DNA of 45,964 nt, from contig DASTWM010000254.1 in NCBI GenBank assembly GCA_035765855.1, positions 1-45,964 of the forward strand, written 5' to 3'. A program made the translations under genes and the position numbers. The stretch comes from DASTWM01 sp035765855 (GTDB lineage: Bacteria; Chloroflexota; Chloroflexia; Chloroflexales; Roseiflexaceae). Shown here one piece after another: positions 40,073 to 45,964 of this stretch (position 1 is the first letter of the stretch; every line of letters begins with the position of its first letter). Under the pieces are notes generated by a model. It searched no databases, was not told where the DNA came from, and saw only the letters and a program-made list of their open reading frames with translations.

Positions 40073-40774
40073 ATGCACTTTCTTCACGCTCCCGCTATCT
40101 GGCAGGCATTTCCGCAGCTTGTACCCGGCGTGCTGATCGTCGGCGGCATCACGCCCGCGCCGGACGTAACCGCGCGCCTGGAGCCGTGGTACGAGCGCGC
40201 CCGCCAGCGGCTCCAAACCATGAACGAGTCCGACATGCCGGAAGTCGCAGCATGGCGGCGCGCCTACGCACAGATGGGATTAAAGCCGACGCAATATCGT
40301 TCGGCGGCGGAGGCGCTGCTGCGGCGCTTCAAGCGCGAAAATACGTTGCCGCCGCTGCATCCGCTGGTCGATCTGTGCAACGCTGTGTCGCTGGCTTTTG
40401 CACTGCCAGTCGCCGTGATCGACATCGCGCATGTCGCGGAGTTCATCGAGGTGCGTCACGCCGATGGCACCGAGCGCTACCTGGCATGGAGCGGCGAGGT
40501 GGAGCATCCCGAGCCGGGCGAGGTCATTTTTGCTGACGCCGCGCAAGAGGTGCATGCGCGCCGCTGGACGTTTCGCCAGAGTCGCCGCTCGGTCGTGCAG
40601 CCGGACACGCGGCAGGCGCTGATTATCAGCGAAGGGCTGCATGCCAGCGCGAACCATGATATTCCCGCGCTGCTCGACGCGCTGACAGCAGAGATCAGCG
40701 CCGGGTGGTCGCCGCCACGCCAGCGCGCGCTATTGAGTGCTGACAAGCCGAGGCTTGATTTCAGCGAAGAATAA
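40073..40774 (+). CDS. B3/B4 tRNA-binding domain protein
   Basis: This gene encodes 233 residues. It shows the B3/B4 domain found in phenylalanyl-tRNA synthetase beta chains and in free-standing proteins: WRRAYAQMGLKPTQYRSAAEALLRRF (about 62-87), LPPLHPLVDLCNAVSLAFALPVAVID (about 92-117), and the late GEVIFADAAQEVHARRWTFRQS segment. Free-standing B3/B4 proteins are thought to bind or edit mis-aminoacylated tRNA, but their exact activity is not established. It is cytoplasmic. The gene's stop lies at the left edge of a 9-base-unit inverted repeat. Confidence 0.83.
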   Translation: MHFLHAPAIWQAFPQLVPGVLIVGGITPAPDVTARLEPWYERARQRLQTMNESDMPEVAAWRRAYAQMGLKPTQYRSAAEALLRRFKRENTLPPLHPLVDLCNAVSLAFALPVAVIDIAHVAEFIEVRHADGTERYLAWSGEVEHPEPGEVIFADAAQEVHARRWTFRQSRRSVVQPDTRQALIISEGLHASANHDIPALLDALTAEISAGWSPPRQRALLSADKPRLDFSEE

Positions 40775-40925
40775 ACCACGAAGCACACAAACAGCGGATC
40801 ATGTTGCCACAAAGCGCACAGAAAGAATGTTCATCATGACTCTGTGACATACGGCAAGAAGAGAACAGACTTAATCCGAAAGATTCCGAACCGCCTTCGT
40901 GCGCTTTGTGTTCTTTGTGGTTAGC
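40772..40925. repeat. Long inverted repeat of 9-base units overlapping the msrQ 3' end
   Basis: The left side has ACCACGAAG, CACACAAAC and, after a spacer, GCCACAAAG and CGCACAGAA. The right side, on the minus strand, has ACCACAAAG, AACACAAAG and CGCACGAAG. The right arm encodes the msrQ C-terminal residues LTTKNTKRTKAV. It is a member of the family at 1843, 14019, 21443 and 43443. Confidence 0.7.
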
Positions 40926-41608
40926 GACAGGCGCGAGCGGATCGCGCTGATCGTCCGGCGGACGGGCGGCAACCGCAACACGAGCAATAGCGCGACTACC
41001 GCGCCGTACATGAGCGGCTCGCGAATGTCAGCCTTGACCAGCCACACAAAATGGATGATTGCCAGCACAGCCGCGACGTAGACCAGCCGGTGCAAAACTT
41101 TCCAGCGCTTGCCAAGGCGACGCATGGAGCCTTTGGTCGAAGTCATCGCCAGCGGCAGCAGCAGCAGAAACGCAGTAAACCCGGCCACAACGTAGCGCTT
41201 CTCCAGCACCGCCTCCGAGATCAGCCCCCAATCGAGGCCATAGTCCACCGCCACAAAGATCAGGAGGTGCAGCGCGGCGTACATGAACGCGTACAGGCCA
41301 AGCGGCCGCCGCCATGCGATCACGCGCTTCCAGCCGAGCAGCATGTTGATCGGCGTGCATGCCAGCGACAGTATCAGCAGCGTCAGCGCCGTTTTGCCGG
41401 TGCGAAACGTCGCCTCCTGAATCGGGTTGACGGTGAGATTATGCTGCGAAAAATCCCAGATCAGCACAATAAGCGGCAGCAGCGCGCCAACATGGATGGC
41501 GATCTGAAGCCAGTTTTTGGGGACGAAGGATGAAGGACGGCGGACGAATGCCCGATTCGCCGCGCTTGTTCCCTGGTCTTTCGTCTTTCGTCGGTTGTCA
41601 GTCATCAT
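40871..41608 (-). CDS. msrQ: MsrPQ system heme-binding membrane subunit MsrQ
   Basis: This gene encodes 245 residues. The start is ATG 41608, which overlaps the msrP stop (TGATG), so translation is coupled; the frame further upstream is inside msrP. Six membrane helices are arranged as in MsrQ/YedZ, with heme ligand histidines in LYAFMYAALHLLIFVAVDYG, WKVLHRLVYVAAVLAIIHFVW and the N-terminal IAIHVGALLP helix. MsrQ passes electrons from the quinone pool or a flavin reductase to MsrP. Odd: residues 2-32 (DNRRKTKDQGTS...RRPSSFVPKN) come from a heptad repeat at 41519-41602. The last 15 residues (TKNTKRTKAV) come from a 9-base repeat, so both ends of the protein are repeat-derived. Confidence 0.9.
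   Translation of the reverse strand: MMTDNRRKTKDQGTSAANRAFVRRPSSFVPKNWLQIAIHVGALLPLIVLIWDFSQHNLTVNPIQEATFRTGKTALTLLILSLACTPINMLLGWKRVIAWRRPLGLYAFMYAALHLLIFVAVDYGLDWGLISEAVLEKRYVVAGFTAFLLLLPLAMTSTKGSMRRLGKRWKVLHRLVYVAAVLAIIHFVWLVKADIREPLMYGAVVALLLVLRLPPVRRTISAIRSRLSLTTKNTKRTKAVRNLSD
41519..41602. repeat. Heptad inverted repeat at the start of msrQ
   Basis: The left arm has GACGAAG, GATGAAG, GACGGCG and GACGAAT. The right arm has GGTCTTT, CGTCTTT and CGTCGGT. It encodes the MsrQ N-terminal tail in frame, immediately after the start codons. Confidence 0.75.
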
Positions 41609-42546
41609 CAATAATTCGCTTTCAAATCCATGCCCTTGTACAAGACCGCGACCTGATCGGCGTAACCGTTGAACGGCAGCGTCTTGCGGCGGCTGATCTC
41701 GCCAATGCGCCGCTCGGTGTCCTGCGACCAGCGCGGGTGCGGCACATTCGGGTTGACGTTGGCATAGAAGCCGTACTCGTTTGGCGCGGCAGCCATCCAC
41801 AGCGACGTCGGCTGCTGATCGACCAGGTCGATCTTGGTAATCGCTTTGATGCTCTTGAAGCCGTATTTCCATGGAACAACGATGCGAAGCGGCGCGCCAT
41901 TCTGCGGCGGCAGCGACTTGCCGTACAAGCCGGTGCCAATCAGCGCCAGGTCGTTCATGGCTTCGTCGAGCCGCAACCCTTCGACATACGGCCACTGGTA
42001 ATAGCCGTCGTTCTGGCCGGGCAGCTCTTCCGGCTTATACACACCCTCGAAGCGCACAAACCTGGCCTGCGCGGTCGGCTCCACGTCCGCCAGCAGCTTC
42101 TTGATCGGGAAGCCGAGCCACGGAATAACCATGGACCACGCTTCGACGCAGCGCAGCCGGTAGATGCGCTCCTCCTCGCCGAACTGTTTGACCAGATCCT
42201 CAACGGCGTAGGTTTTGGGCTTGCTGACCATGCCGCCGACCGTCAGCGTCCACGGCGCGGTCTTGAAGCCCTGCGCCAATGGGGCGACGCCTTCTTTGTC
42301 GGTCGAAAATTCATAATAATTATTGTAGGTTGTGATCTGGTCAAAGCTGTTAAGCGCGTCGCCCAGTTCGTCGGTGGTTTTGCCGCTCAGGGTTTTTGGA
42401 GCCGGTCCAGTGGCCGCAGGCGCTGGCTGCGTGCCGCATGCCGCCAGCGCCGCCGCCACGGTCAGCGCGCCCATGCCGGTGATGAACTGCCGCCGCGAAC
42501 GGTACAGCTGCTCGGGCGTGATTTCGGATGAAGGAATTTTGATCAT
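41608..42546 (-). CDS. msrP: Protein-methionine-sulfoxide reductase catalytic subunit MsrP
   Basis: This gene encodes 312 residues from ATG 42546 (MIKIPSSEITPEQLY, the normal family start); the frame runs to 42573 without a start signal. It has a Tat signal with SRRQFITG (17-24) and a possible lipobox LAAC (Cys37), so the mature enzyme is probably exported and lipid-anchored. The molybdenum ligand Cys133 stands in RLRCVEAWSMVIPWLG, and PWKYGFKSIKAI and NEYGFYANVNPNVPHPRWSQ are family blocks. It reduces methionine sulfoxide in envelope proteins, with electrons supplied by MsrQ. It is divergent from msrB, with an extended dyad in the gap. Confidence 0.93.
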   Translation of the reverse strand: MIKIPSSEITPEQLYRSRRQFITGMGALTVAAALAACGTQPAPAATGPAPKTLSGKTTDELGDALNSFDQITTYNNYYEFSTDKEGVAPLAQGFKTAPWTLTVGGMVSKPKTYAVEDLVKQFGEEERIYRLRCVEAWSMVIPWLGFPIKKLLADVEPTAQARFVRFEGVYKPEELPGQNDGYYQWPYVEGLRLDEAMNDLALIGTGLYGKSLPPQNGAPLRIVVPWKYGFKSIKAITKIDLVDQQPTSLWMAAAPNEYGFYANVNPNVPHPRWSQDTERRIGEISRRKTLPFNGYADQVAVLYKGMDLKANY

Positions 42547-42682
42547 GGCACTTGCCTTTGTGTATATGTTCACTCATAGAATAGTACGAGATAACGATAG
42601 CAAAAGGATGTTACAGAATGATAACGTCGTGCTAAAATATTCATTCACTGATTCCAACCGGCGATCTGTCACGCCCGGCAAT

Positions 42683-42738
42683 GATTTGTGGGACATGCGC
42701 GCAGCGCTCATAGCGCATGTCGGGTTCTAACACAAATC
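42683..42738. promoter_or_regulatory. Nested interrupted palindrome between msrP and msrB
   Basis: Outer arms GATTTGTG (42683-42690) and CACAAATC (42731-42738) and inner arms GACATGCGC (42692-42700) and GCGCATGTC (42713-42721) are all perfect reverse complements. The element is centred in the 267-base divergent gap and could be an operator controlling both msr units, or an RNA structure in the msrB leader. Confidence 0.6.
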
Positions 42739-42813
42739 TTATGTAAAAATCAATCTCTATGCGCGCATCTTGCGTAGATAAAAGTGAAGCACATGCGTGA
42801 AGTGGAGGATACC

Positions 42814-43275
42814 ATGACGAAAACATACACAAAACCATCTGACGCGGAGCTGCGCGCGCGGCTGACGCCCGAACAGTATCAGGTGACACAGCATGAAGCC
42901 ACCGAGCCGCCGTTCCGCAACGAATATTGGAACAACAAGCAGCCTGGCATCTACGTGGACGTGGTCTCCGGCGAGCCGCTGTTCAGTTCATTCGAGAAAT
43001 TTGATTCCGACTGCGGCTGGCCGAGCTTCACCAAACCGCTGGACGAAAGCAGCATCACAACCAGGACCGACCGCAAGCTGTGGATGACCCGCACCGAAGT
43101 GCGCTCGAAGCAGGCCGATTCGCACCTCGGCCATGTGTTCGATGACGGCCCGCGCGAGTCGGGCGGCCTGCGCTATTGCATGAACTCGGCGGCGATGCGC
43201 TTCATTCCAGTGGACAAGCTGGAGGAAGAGGGTTACGGCGAATACCTGGCGCTGTTCCAGCAGGATAAGAAATAA
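42814..43275 (+). CDS. msrB: Peptide-methionine (R)-S-oxide reductase
   Basis: This gene encodes 153 residues from ATG 42814, with GGAGG five bases upstream. Conserved blocks are PPFRNEYWNNKQPGIYVDVVSGEPLFSSFEKFDSDCGWPSF, LGHVFDDGP and RYCMNSAAMRF. The catalytic cysteine is Cys122 and the likely resolving cysteine is Cys67. The two CxxC zinc-binding pairs of some MsrB proteins are absent (VDVVSG where CxxC would be), so it belongs to the zinc-free class. It reduces the R-sulfoxide of methionine with thioredoxin in the cytoplasm, complementing the exported MsrPQ system encoded on the opposite strand. Confidence 0.95.
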   Translation: MTKTYTKPSDAELRARLTPEQYQVTQHEATEPPFRNEYWNNKQPGIYVDVVSGEPLFSSFEKFDSDCGWPSFTKPLDESSITTRTDRKLWMTRTEVRSKQADSHLGHVFDDGPRESGGLRYCMNSAAMRFIPVDKLEEEGYGEYLALFQQDKK

Positions 43276-43279
43276 TCTG

Positions 43280-43367
43280 TACCCTCACCCTGCTGTTACC
43301 ACAGCTTCCCTTCCCCACCGCCATACCGGCCTCGGTATGGCGGGGAGAGGGGCTGAGGGTGAGGGTA
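43280..43367. repeat. Large hairpin repeat between msrB and the MOSC gene
   Basis: Outer 12-base arms (43280-43291, TACCCTCACCCT, and 43356-43367) are perfect reverse complements. An inner perfect 11-bp stem (CCGCCATACCG with CGGTATGGCGG, GCCT loop) lies at 43318-43343. Read on the minus strand it encodes PHPQPLSP-like peptides, a string I recall from dispersed repeats in many bacteria. No gene is present in 43276-43560. Confidence 0.8.
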
Positions 43368-43442
43368 AAGCTCCTTCATTAGACGGTTGCCTCCTCTGCA
43401 CGGGTAATGATATACTCCGAGCGGCTGACATCTGGACTTTTT

Positions 43443-43504
43443 GCCACAGCGATCACAGAGAACACAGAGGGCGTGAACACTTTCTTCGCTGCGTTCTCTG
43501 TGGC
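43443..43504. repeat. Imperfect inverted repeat made of 9-base units
   Basis: The left arm has GCCACAGCG, ATCACAGAG and AACACAGAG. The right arm, on the minus strand, has GCCACAGAG, AACGCAGCG and AAGAAAG. It belongs to the same family as the perfect 28-bp hairpin at 21443 and lies 57 bases upstream of the MOSC start. Confidence 0.7.
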
Positions 43505-43560
43505 AAAGAATAACCCGTTCACAGTATACAAGCGCCTGCACAAGCAGAGGAGGTTTTTTC

Positions 43561-44208
43561 ATGATCACGATTCACGCGATATTTACCGGGCAGCCGCAGA
43601 CCATGACTGATGCGAAAGGAACCTGGAAATCGTCCATTTTCCGCTCGCCGGTCAACGGACCAATCGAACTCGGCATGCGCGGCCTGGCAGGCGACCAGGT
43701 GACTGACGCCAAGAACCACGGCACGCCCGATCAGGCGGTCTGCTGCCATTTTCTCGACCACTACGCCTTTTGGAACGAAGCCTACGGTTTAACCGCGCCC
43801 GACGCGCTCGGCCCCGGCTCGGTGGGCGAGAACTGGACGCTTGCCGGAGCCGACGAGCAGGACATGTGCATCGGCGACGTGTACAGCGTTGGCACAGCGC
43901 GCGTGCAAGTTACCGCGCCGCGCTACCCCTGCTGGAAGCAAGACCGCAAGCTCAAGCTTCCCGATTTCCACAAACGCACCATGGCGACGCTGCGGACCGG
44001 CTTCTATCTGCGCGTGCTTCAGCCGGGCGTGGTGCAGCCGGGCGACGAGCTGCGGCTGGTCGAGCGCCCGCAACCCGATCTCACGCTGCAAGCGGTGAAC
44101 GCCGACATGCACCACACCTCCGACCCGGCATTCGCGCAACGATTGCTCGACGCGCCGGAGCTTGCCGCCGGTTGGAAACGGATTATCAGGTCAACGATGA
44201 AAGATTGA
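43561..44208 (+). CDS. MOSC domain protein, YiiM type
   Basis: This gene encodes 215 residues from ATG 43561, with AGAGGAGG just upstream. The MOSC core is seen from about 25 to 165, with GLAGDQVTDAKNHGTPDQAVCCH, GSVGENWTLAG and the conserved Cys124 in PRYPCWK, which in this family binds a sulfur or molybdenum centre. A C-terminal helical segment (about 175-212) matches the 3-alpha domain of YiiM. YiiM-type proteins reduce N-hydroxylated base analogues or related compounds using a molybdenum cofactor. It stands between msrB and the peptidase gene, and both MsrP and YiiM use molybdenum cofactor, a possible link. Confidence 0.88.
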   Translation: MITIHAIFTGQPQTMTDAKGTWKSSIFRSPVNGPIELGMRGLAGDQVTDAKNHGTPDQAVCCHFLDHYAFWNEAYGLTAPDALGPGSVGENWTLAGADEQDMCIGDVYSVGTARVQVTAPRYPCWKQDRKLKLPDFHKRTMATLRTGFYLRVLQPGVVQPGDELRLVERPQPDLTLQAVNADMHHTSDPAFAQRLLDAPELAAGWKRIIRSTMKD

Positions 44209-44212
44209 GTGG

Positions 44213-44335
44213 CGCACAGAGAACTACAGGAACTACGGGAATTCGCAGGAACTTACTGGTTCTCTGATTCTATCGCCTATCGTCCATCATCCGTCGAATA
44301 TCCATTCTCATCTGTTCCATCCGCTGATTAGAATA
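44213..44335. repeat. Degenerate 9-base and 7-base repeats between MOSC and peptidase genes
   Basis: Units AGGAACTAC-like (GAACTACAG, GAACTACGG, GAATTCGCA, GAACTTACT) occur at 44228-44265, then TATCGCC, TATCGTC, CATCATC and CGTCGAA at 44269-44300. The opposed-arm layout is less clear than in the other copies. Confidence 0.5.
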
Positions 44336-44348
44336 ATATGGAAATCAC

Positions 44349-45964
44349 ATGAACAGCCCAGAAACGCTGTACCAACTCCAATTTGCCTCCGACCCGCACA
44401 CCTCCCATGATGGCCGCCTGGTGGCATTTGTCGTCACGCGCATCGAGGACGAGCAGCCGACGACAGAAGCCGACAAAAAGCCGCCCAGGAAAATCTATCG
44501 TTCCGGCATCTGGCTCAGCCGCGACGGACGGCCTGCTGCGCCGTTCACCGCCGGTGTCAACAAGGATGCCAGCCCGCGCTTTTCGCCGGACGGCACGCAA
44601 CTCGCGTTTCTGTCGAGCCGCCCGGTGATTGGCATGGACAAAGAGCGCGCGCAGTTGTTTGTCATGCCAACGGGCGGCGGCGAGGCCCGCGCGCTGACCC
44701 AGCTGGTGAGCGGCGTGGCAAACCCGCAGTGGAGTCCTGACGGCCAGCGGATCGCGTTTTTGTCGAAAGGTGATTACCAGAACACGCATCTGGAGGACGG
44801 CACGCCATGGGTGGTCGAGCGGCTGCGCTACAAAGCTAACGGCCTGCCCGGCCCCGGCGTGCGCGACGACGAGCCGCAGCAACTCTGGCTGCTCGATCTT
44901 GCCACAAACGACGCGCGTGCTCTGACCACGCACCCATGCGACGTGGAAGATTTCGATTGGCTGCCGGACGGCTCTGGCATGGTCTTTACGGCTGCGCCGG
45001 ATGAAGCGCGCGGCACACACTGGCGCGCGGATGCCTTTCTGGCGCGGTTAGACGGCACGACGCGGCAACTGACCGACTGGGATGGCGTGATGGCCAGCCC
45101 GGCAGTGTCGCCGGACGGCGCGCATGTCGCCGTGGTTGCCAACCCGAACTACGCCGCCAAGCCGGGCGACCGGCACCTGTTCGTGTTTCCATTGGCTGCC
45201 GAGGGCGCGCAGTTCGCCATGCTGAAGCACATTGACCGCGACTTCGACAACTTTGCGACCAACGCGGTGAACGCCGACAGCCATTACGGCACGTACCTCG
45301 GCGGGCCGCACTGGCAGGCCGGCGGTTCTCTGCTCATGAGCTACACGCTGGGCGGCTCCGGCGCGATCTGCCGCGCAACCCTCGATGGCAAGATCATGCC
45401 GCTCGTTTCAGAAGCGGGCGCGAACATCGCCGCGTTTCATGCCAACCAGCATGGCCAGATCGCGTTCTTGCGCGAAACCAGCGCGACGCTGTGCGACGCG
45501 TATCTGTGGAACAACGGCGCGCTGGCGCAGCTTTCGCATATCTCGGAAGTGGCCCTTAATGGCTTCGAGCTTTCGCCCGGCATGGAACATATCGAGCTTG
45601 AGCGCGACGGCTTCACGGTCGAAGGCTGGCTGATGAAGCCGGTCGGCTGGCAGGAAGGCACGCAGTATCCGGTCATTTTGAGTATCCATGGCGGCCCGGC
45701 CACGGCCTACGGCCACACCTTTTTTCATGAATTTCAGGTGTTCGCCTCGCACAGCTACGCGGTGCTGTTCGGCAACATTCGCGGCTCGGTCGGCTACGGC
45801 GAGGCGCAAACCGCTGGCACGCAGGGCCGCTACGGCGCGGGTGACTACGCGGATCTCATGGCGCTGCTCGACACCGCGCTTGAGCGCTATCCATGGCTCG
45901 ACCGCGAGCGGCAGGCGGTGATGGGCGGCTCCTACGGCGGCATCATGACCAACTGGATCATCTC
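44349..45964 (+). CDS. S9 family peptidase (prolyl oligopeptidase-like), 3' end outside window
   Basis: An open frame of 538 codons runs off the right edge. The start is ATG 44349 with GGAAAT upstream. The N-terminal part (about 1-400) has TolB/beta-propeller repeats, recognisable from SPRFSPDGTQLAFLSSR and NPQWSPDGQRIAFLS and similar blades. The peptidase domain begins near residue 415 (LERDGFTVEGWLMKPVGW) and contains HGGPATAYG and NIRGSVGYG. It then reaches the nucleophile Ser528 in MGGSYGGIM (codon at 45930), 12 codons before the edge. The catalytic Asp and His must lie beyond the window. It would cleave short peptides; no signal peptide is evident, so it is probably cytoplasmic. Confidence 0.9.
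   Translation, partial: MNSPETLYQLQFASDPHTSHDGRLVAFVVTRIEDEQPTTEADKKPPRKIYRSGIWLSRDGRPAAPFTAGVNKDASPRFSPDGTQLAFLSSRPVIGMDKERAQLFVMPTGGGEARALTQLVSGVANPQWSPDGQRIAFLSKGDYQNTHLEDGTPWVVERLRYKANGLPGPGVRDDEPQQLWLLDLATNDARALTTHPCDVEDFDWLPDGSGMVFTAAPDEARGTHWRADAFLARLDGTTRQLTDWDGVMASPAVSPDGAHVAVVANPNYAAKPGDRHLFVFPLAAEGAQFAMLKHIDRDFDNFATNAVNADSHYGTYLGGPHWQAGGSLLMSYTLGGSGAICRATLDGKIMPLVSEAGANIAAFHANQHGQIAFLRETSATLCDAYLWNNGALAQLSHISEVALNGFELSPGMEHIELERDGFTVEGWLMKPVGWQEGTQYPVILSIHGGPATAYGHTFFHEFQVFASHSYAVLFGNIRGSVGYGEAQTAGTQGRYGAGDYADLMALLDTALERYPWLDRERQAVMGGSYGGIMTNWII

Noticed and set aside
41609..41995. MsrQ frame continuing upstream into msrP
   Set aside because: That part is out of frame inside the conserved MsrP active region; the TGATG overlap fixes the MsrQ start.

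Overview
The window is about 46 kb of GC-rich, gene-dense bacterial chromosome with no rRNA, tRNA, CRISPR array, transposase or phage gene that I can see. The gene set suggests a member of the Chloroflexota, probably class Chloroflexia. It includes a large STAND ATPase regulator ending in a BTAD domain, a tandem-fused phosphofructokinase, a solitary glutamate synthase large subunit, and many short degenerate repeats inside and between genes. This placement is inference from gene content and style, not a marker-gene result. Both ends of the window cut genes: hisC at the left and an S9 peptidase at the right.

Layout. 1-3.3 kb: the end of hisC, a membrane-anchored lectin-like protein, a small membrane protein, and a class III aminotransferase on the minus strand. 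3.5-7.5 kb: a GAF-PAS-GAF histidine kinase diverging from a small unknown gene, a heme-dependent N-demethylase-like gene (DUF3445) and a 70-residue unknown gene. 7.6-13.3 kb: the BTAD regulator, a CCA-adding/poly(A) polymerase family gene, a GNAT acetyltransferase and a small acidic disordered protein. 13.3-20 kb: a minus-strand run with a ligase-associated phosphoesterase (pdeM), an EamA transporter, a ligase-associated Lhr-type helicase and the fused phosphofructokinase. 20.3-28.8 kb: YihY, gltB, mgtE and an alpha/beta hydrolase-like gene. The last three sit behind long leaders that have good promoters and internal terminators. 29.4-34.5 kb: a membrane protein, a short-chain dehydrogenase coupled to a DedA-PAP2 fusion, and an unusual ABC permease fused to a glycosyltransferase-type membrane protein. 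34.5-39.7 kb: cytochrome P450, PIG-L deacetylase, an OmpR/HAMP-kinase pair and a small membrane protein. 39.8-46 kb: a small gene with a B3/B4-domain gene, then a methionine sulfoxide repair locus (msrQ and msrP facing msrB), a MOSC protein and the S9 peptidase.

Genes that plausibly work together are msrP-msrQ with msrB (repair of oxidised methionine outside and inside the membrane), pdeM with the Lhr helicase (a DNA repair set whose ligase and exonuclease are not here), the response regulator with its kinase, and PIG-L with P450 and the permease-glycosyltransferase fusion (one close-packed unit of unknown product).

The most unusual features are two families of degenerate short-period repeats and two long RNA leaders. 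One repeat family has 7-8 base units arranged as inverted arms; it lies in frame inside the helicase, gltB, a histidine kinase and msrQ, where it adds low-complexity peptide inserts. The other has 9-base units and makes hairpins between genes. The leaders, upstream of gltB and of the hydrolase-mgtE pair, each combine a near-consensus promoter with an intrinsic terminator placed before the first codon, as expected for attenuation or a small RNA. I could not assign either leader to a known riboswitch class.
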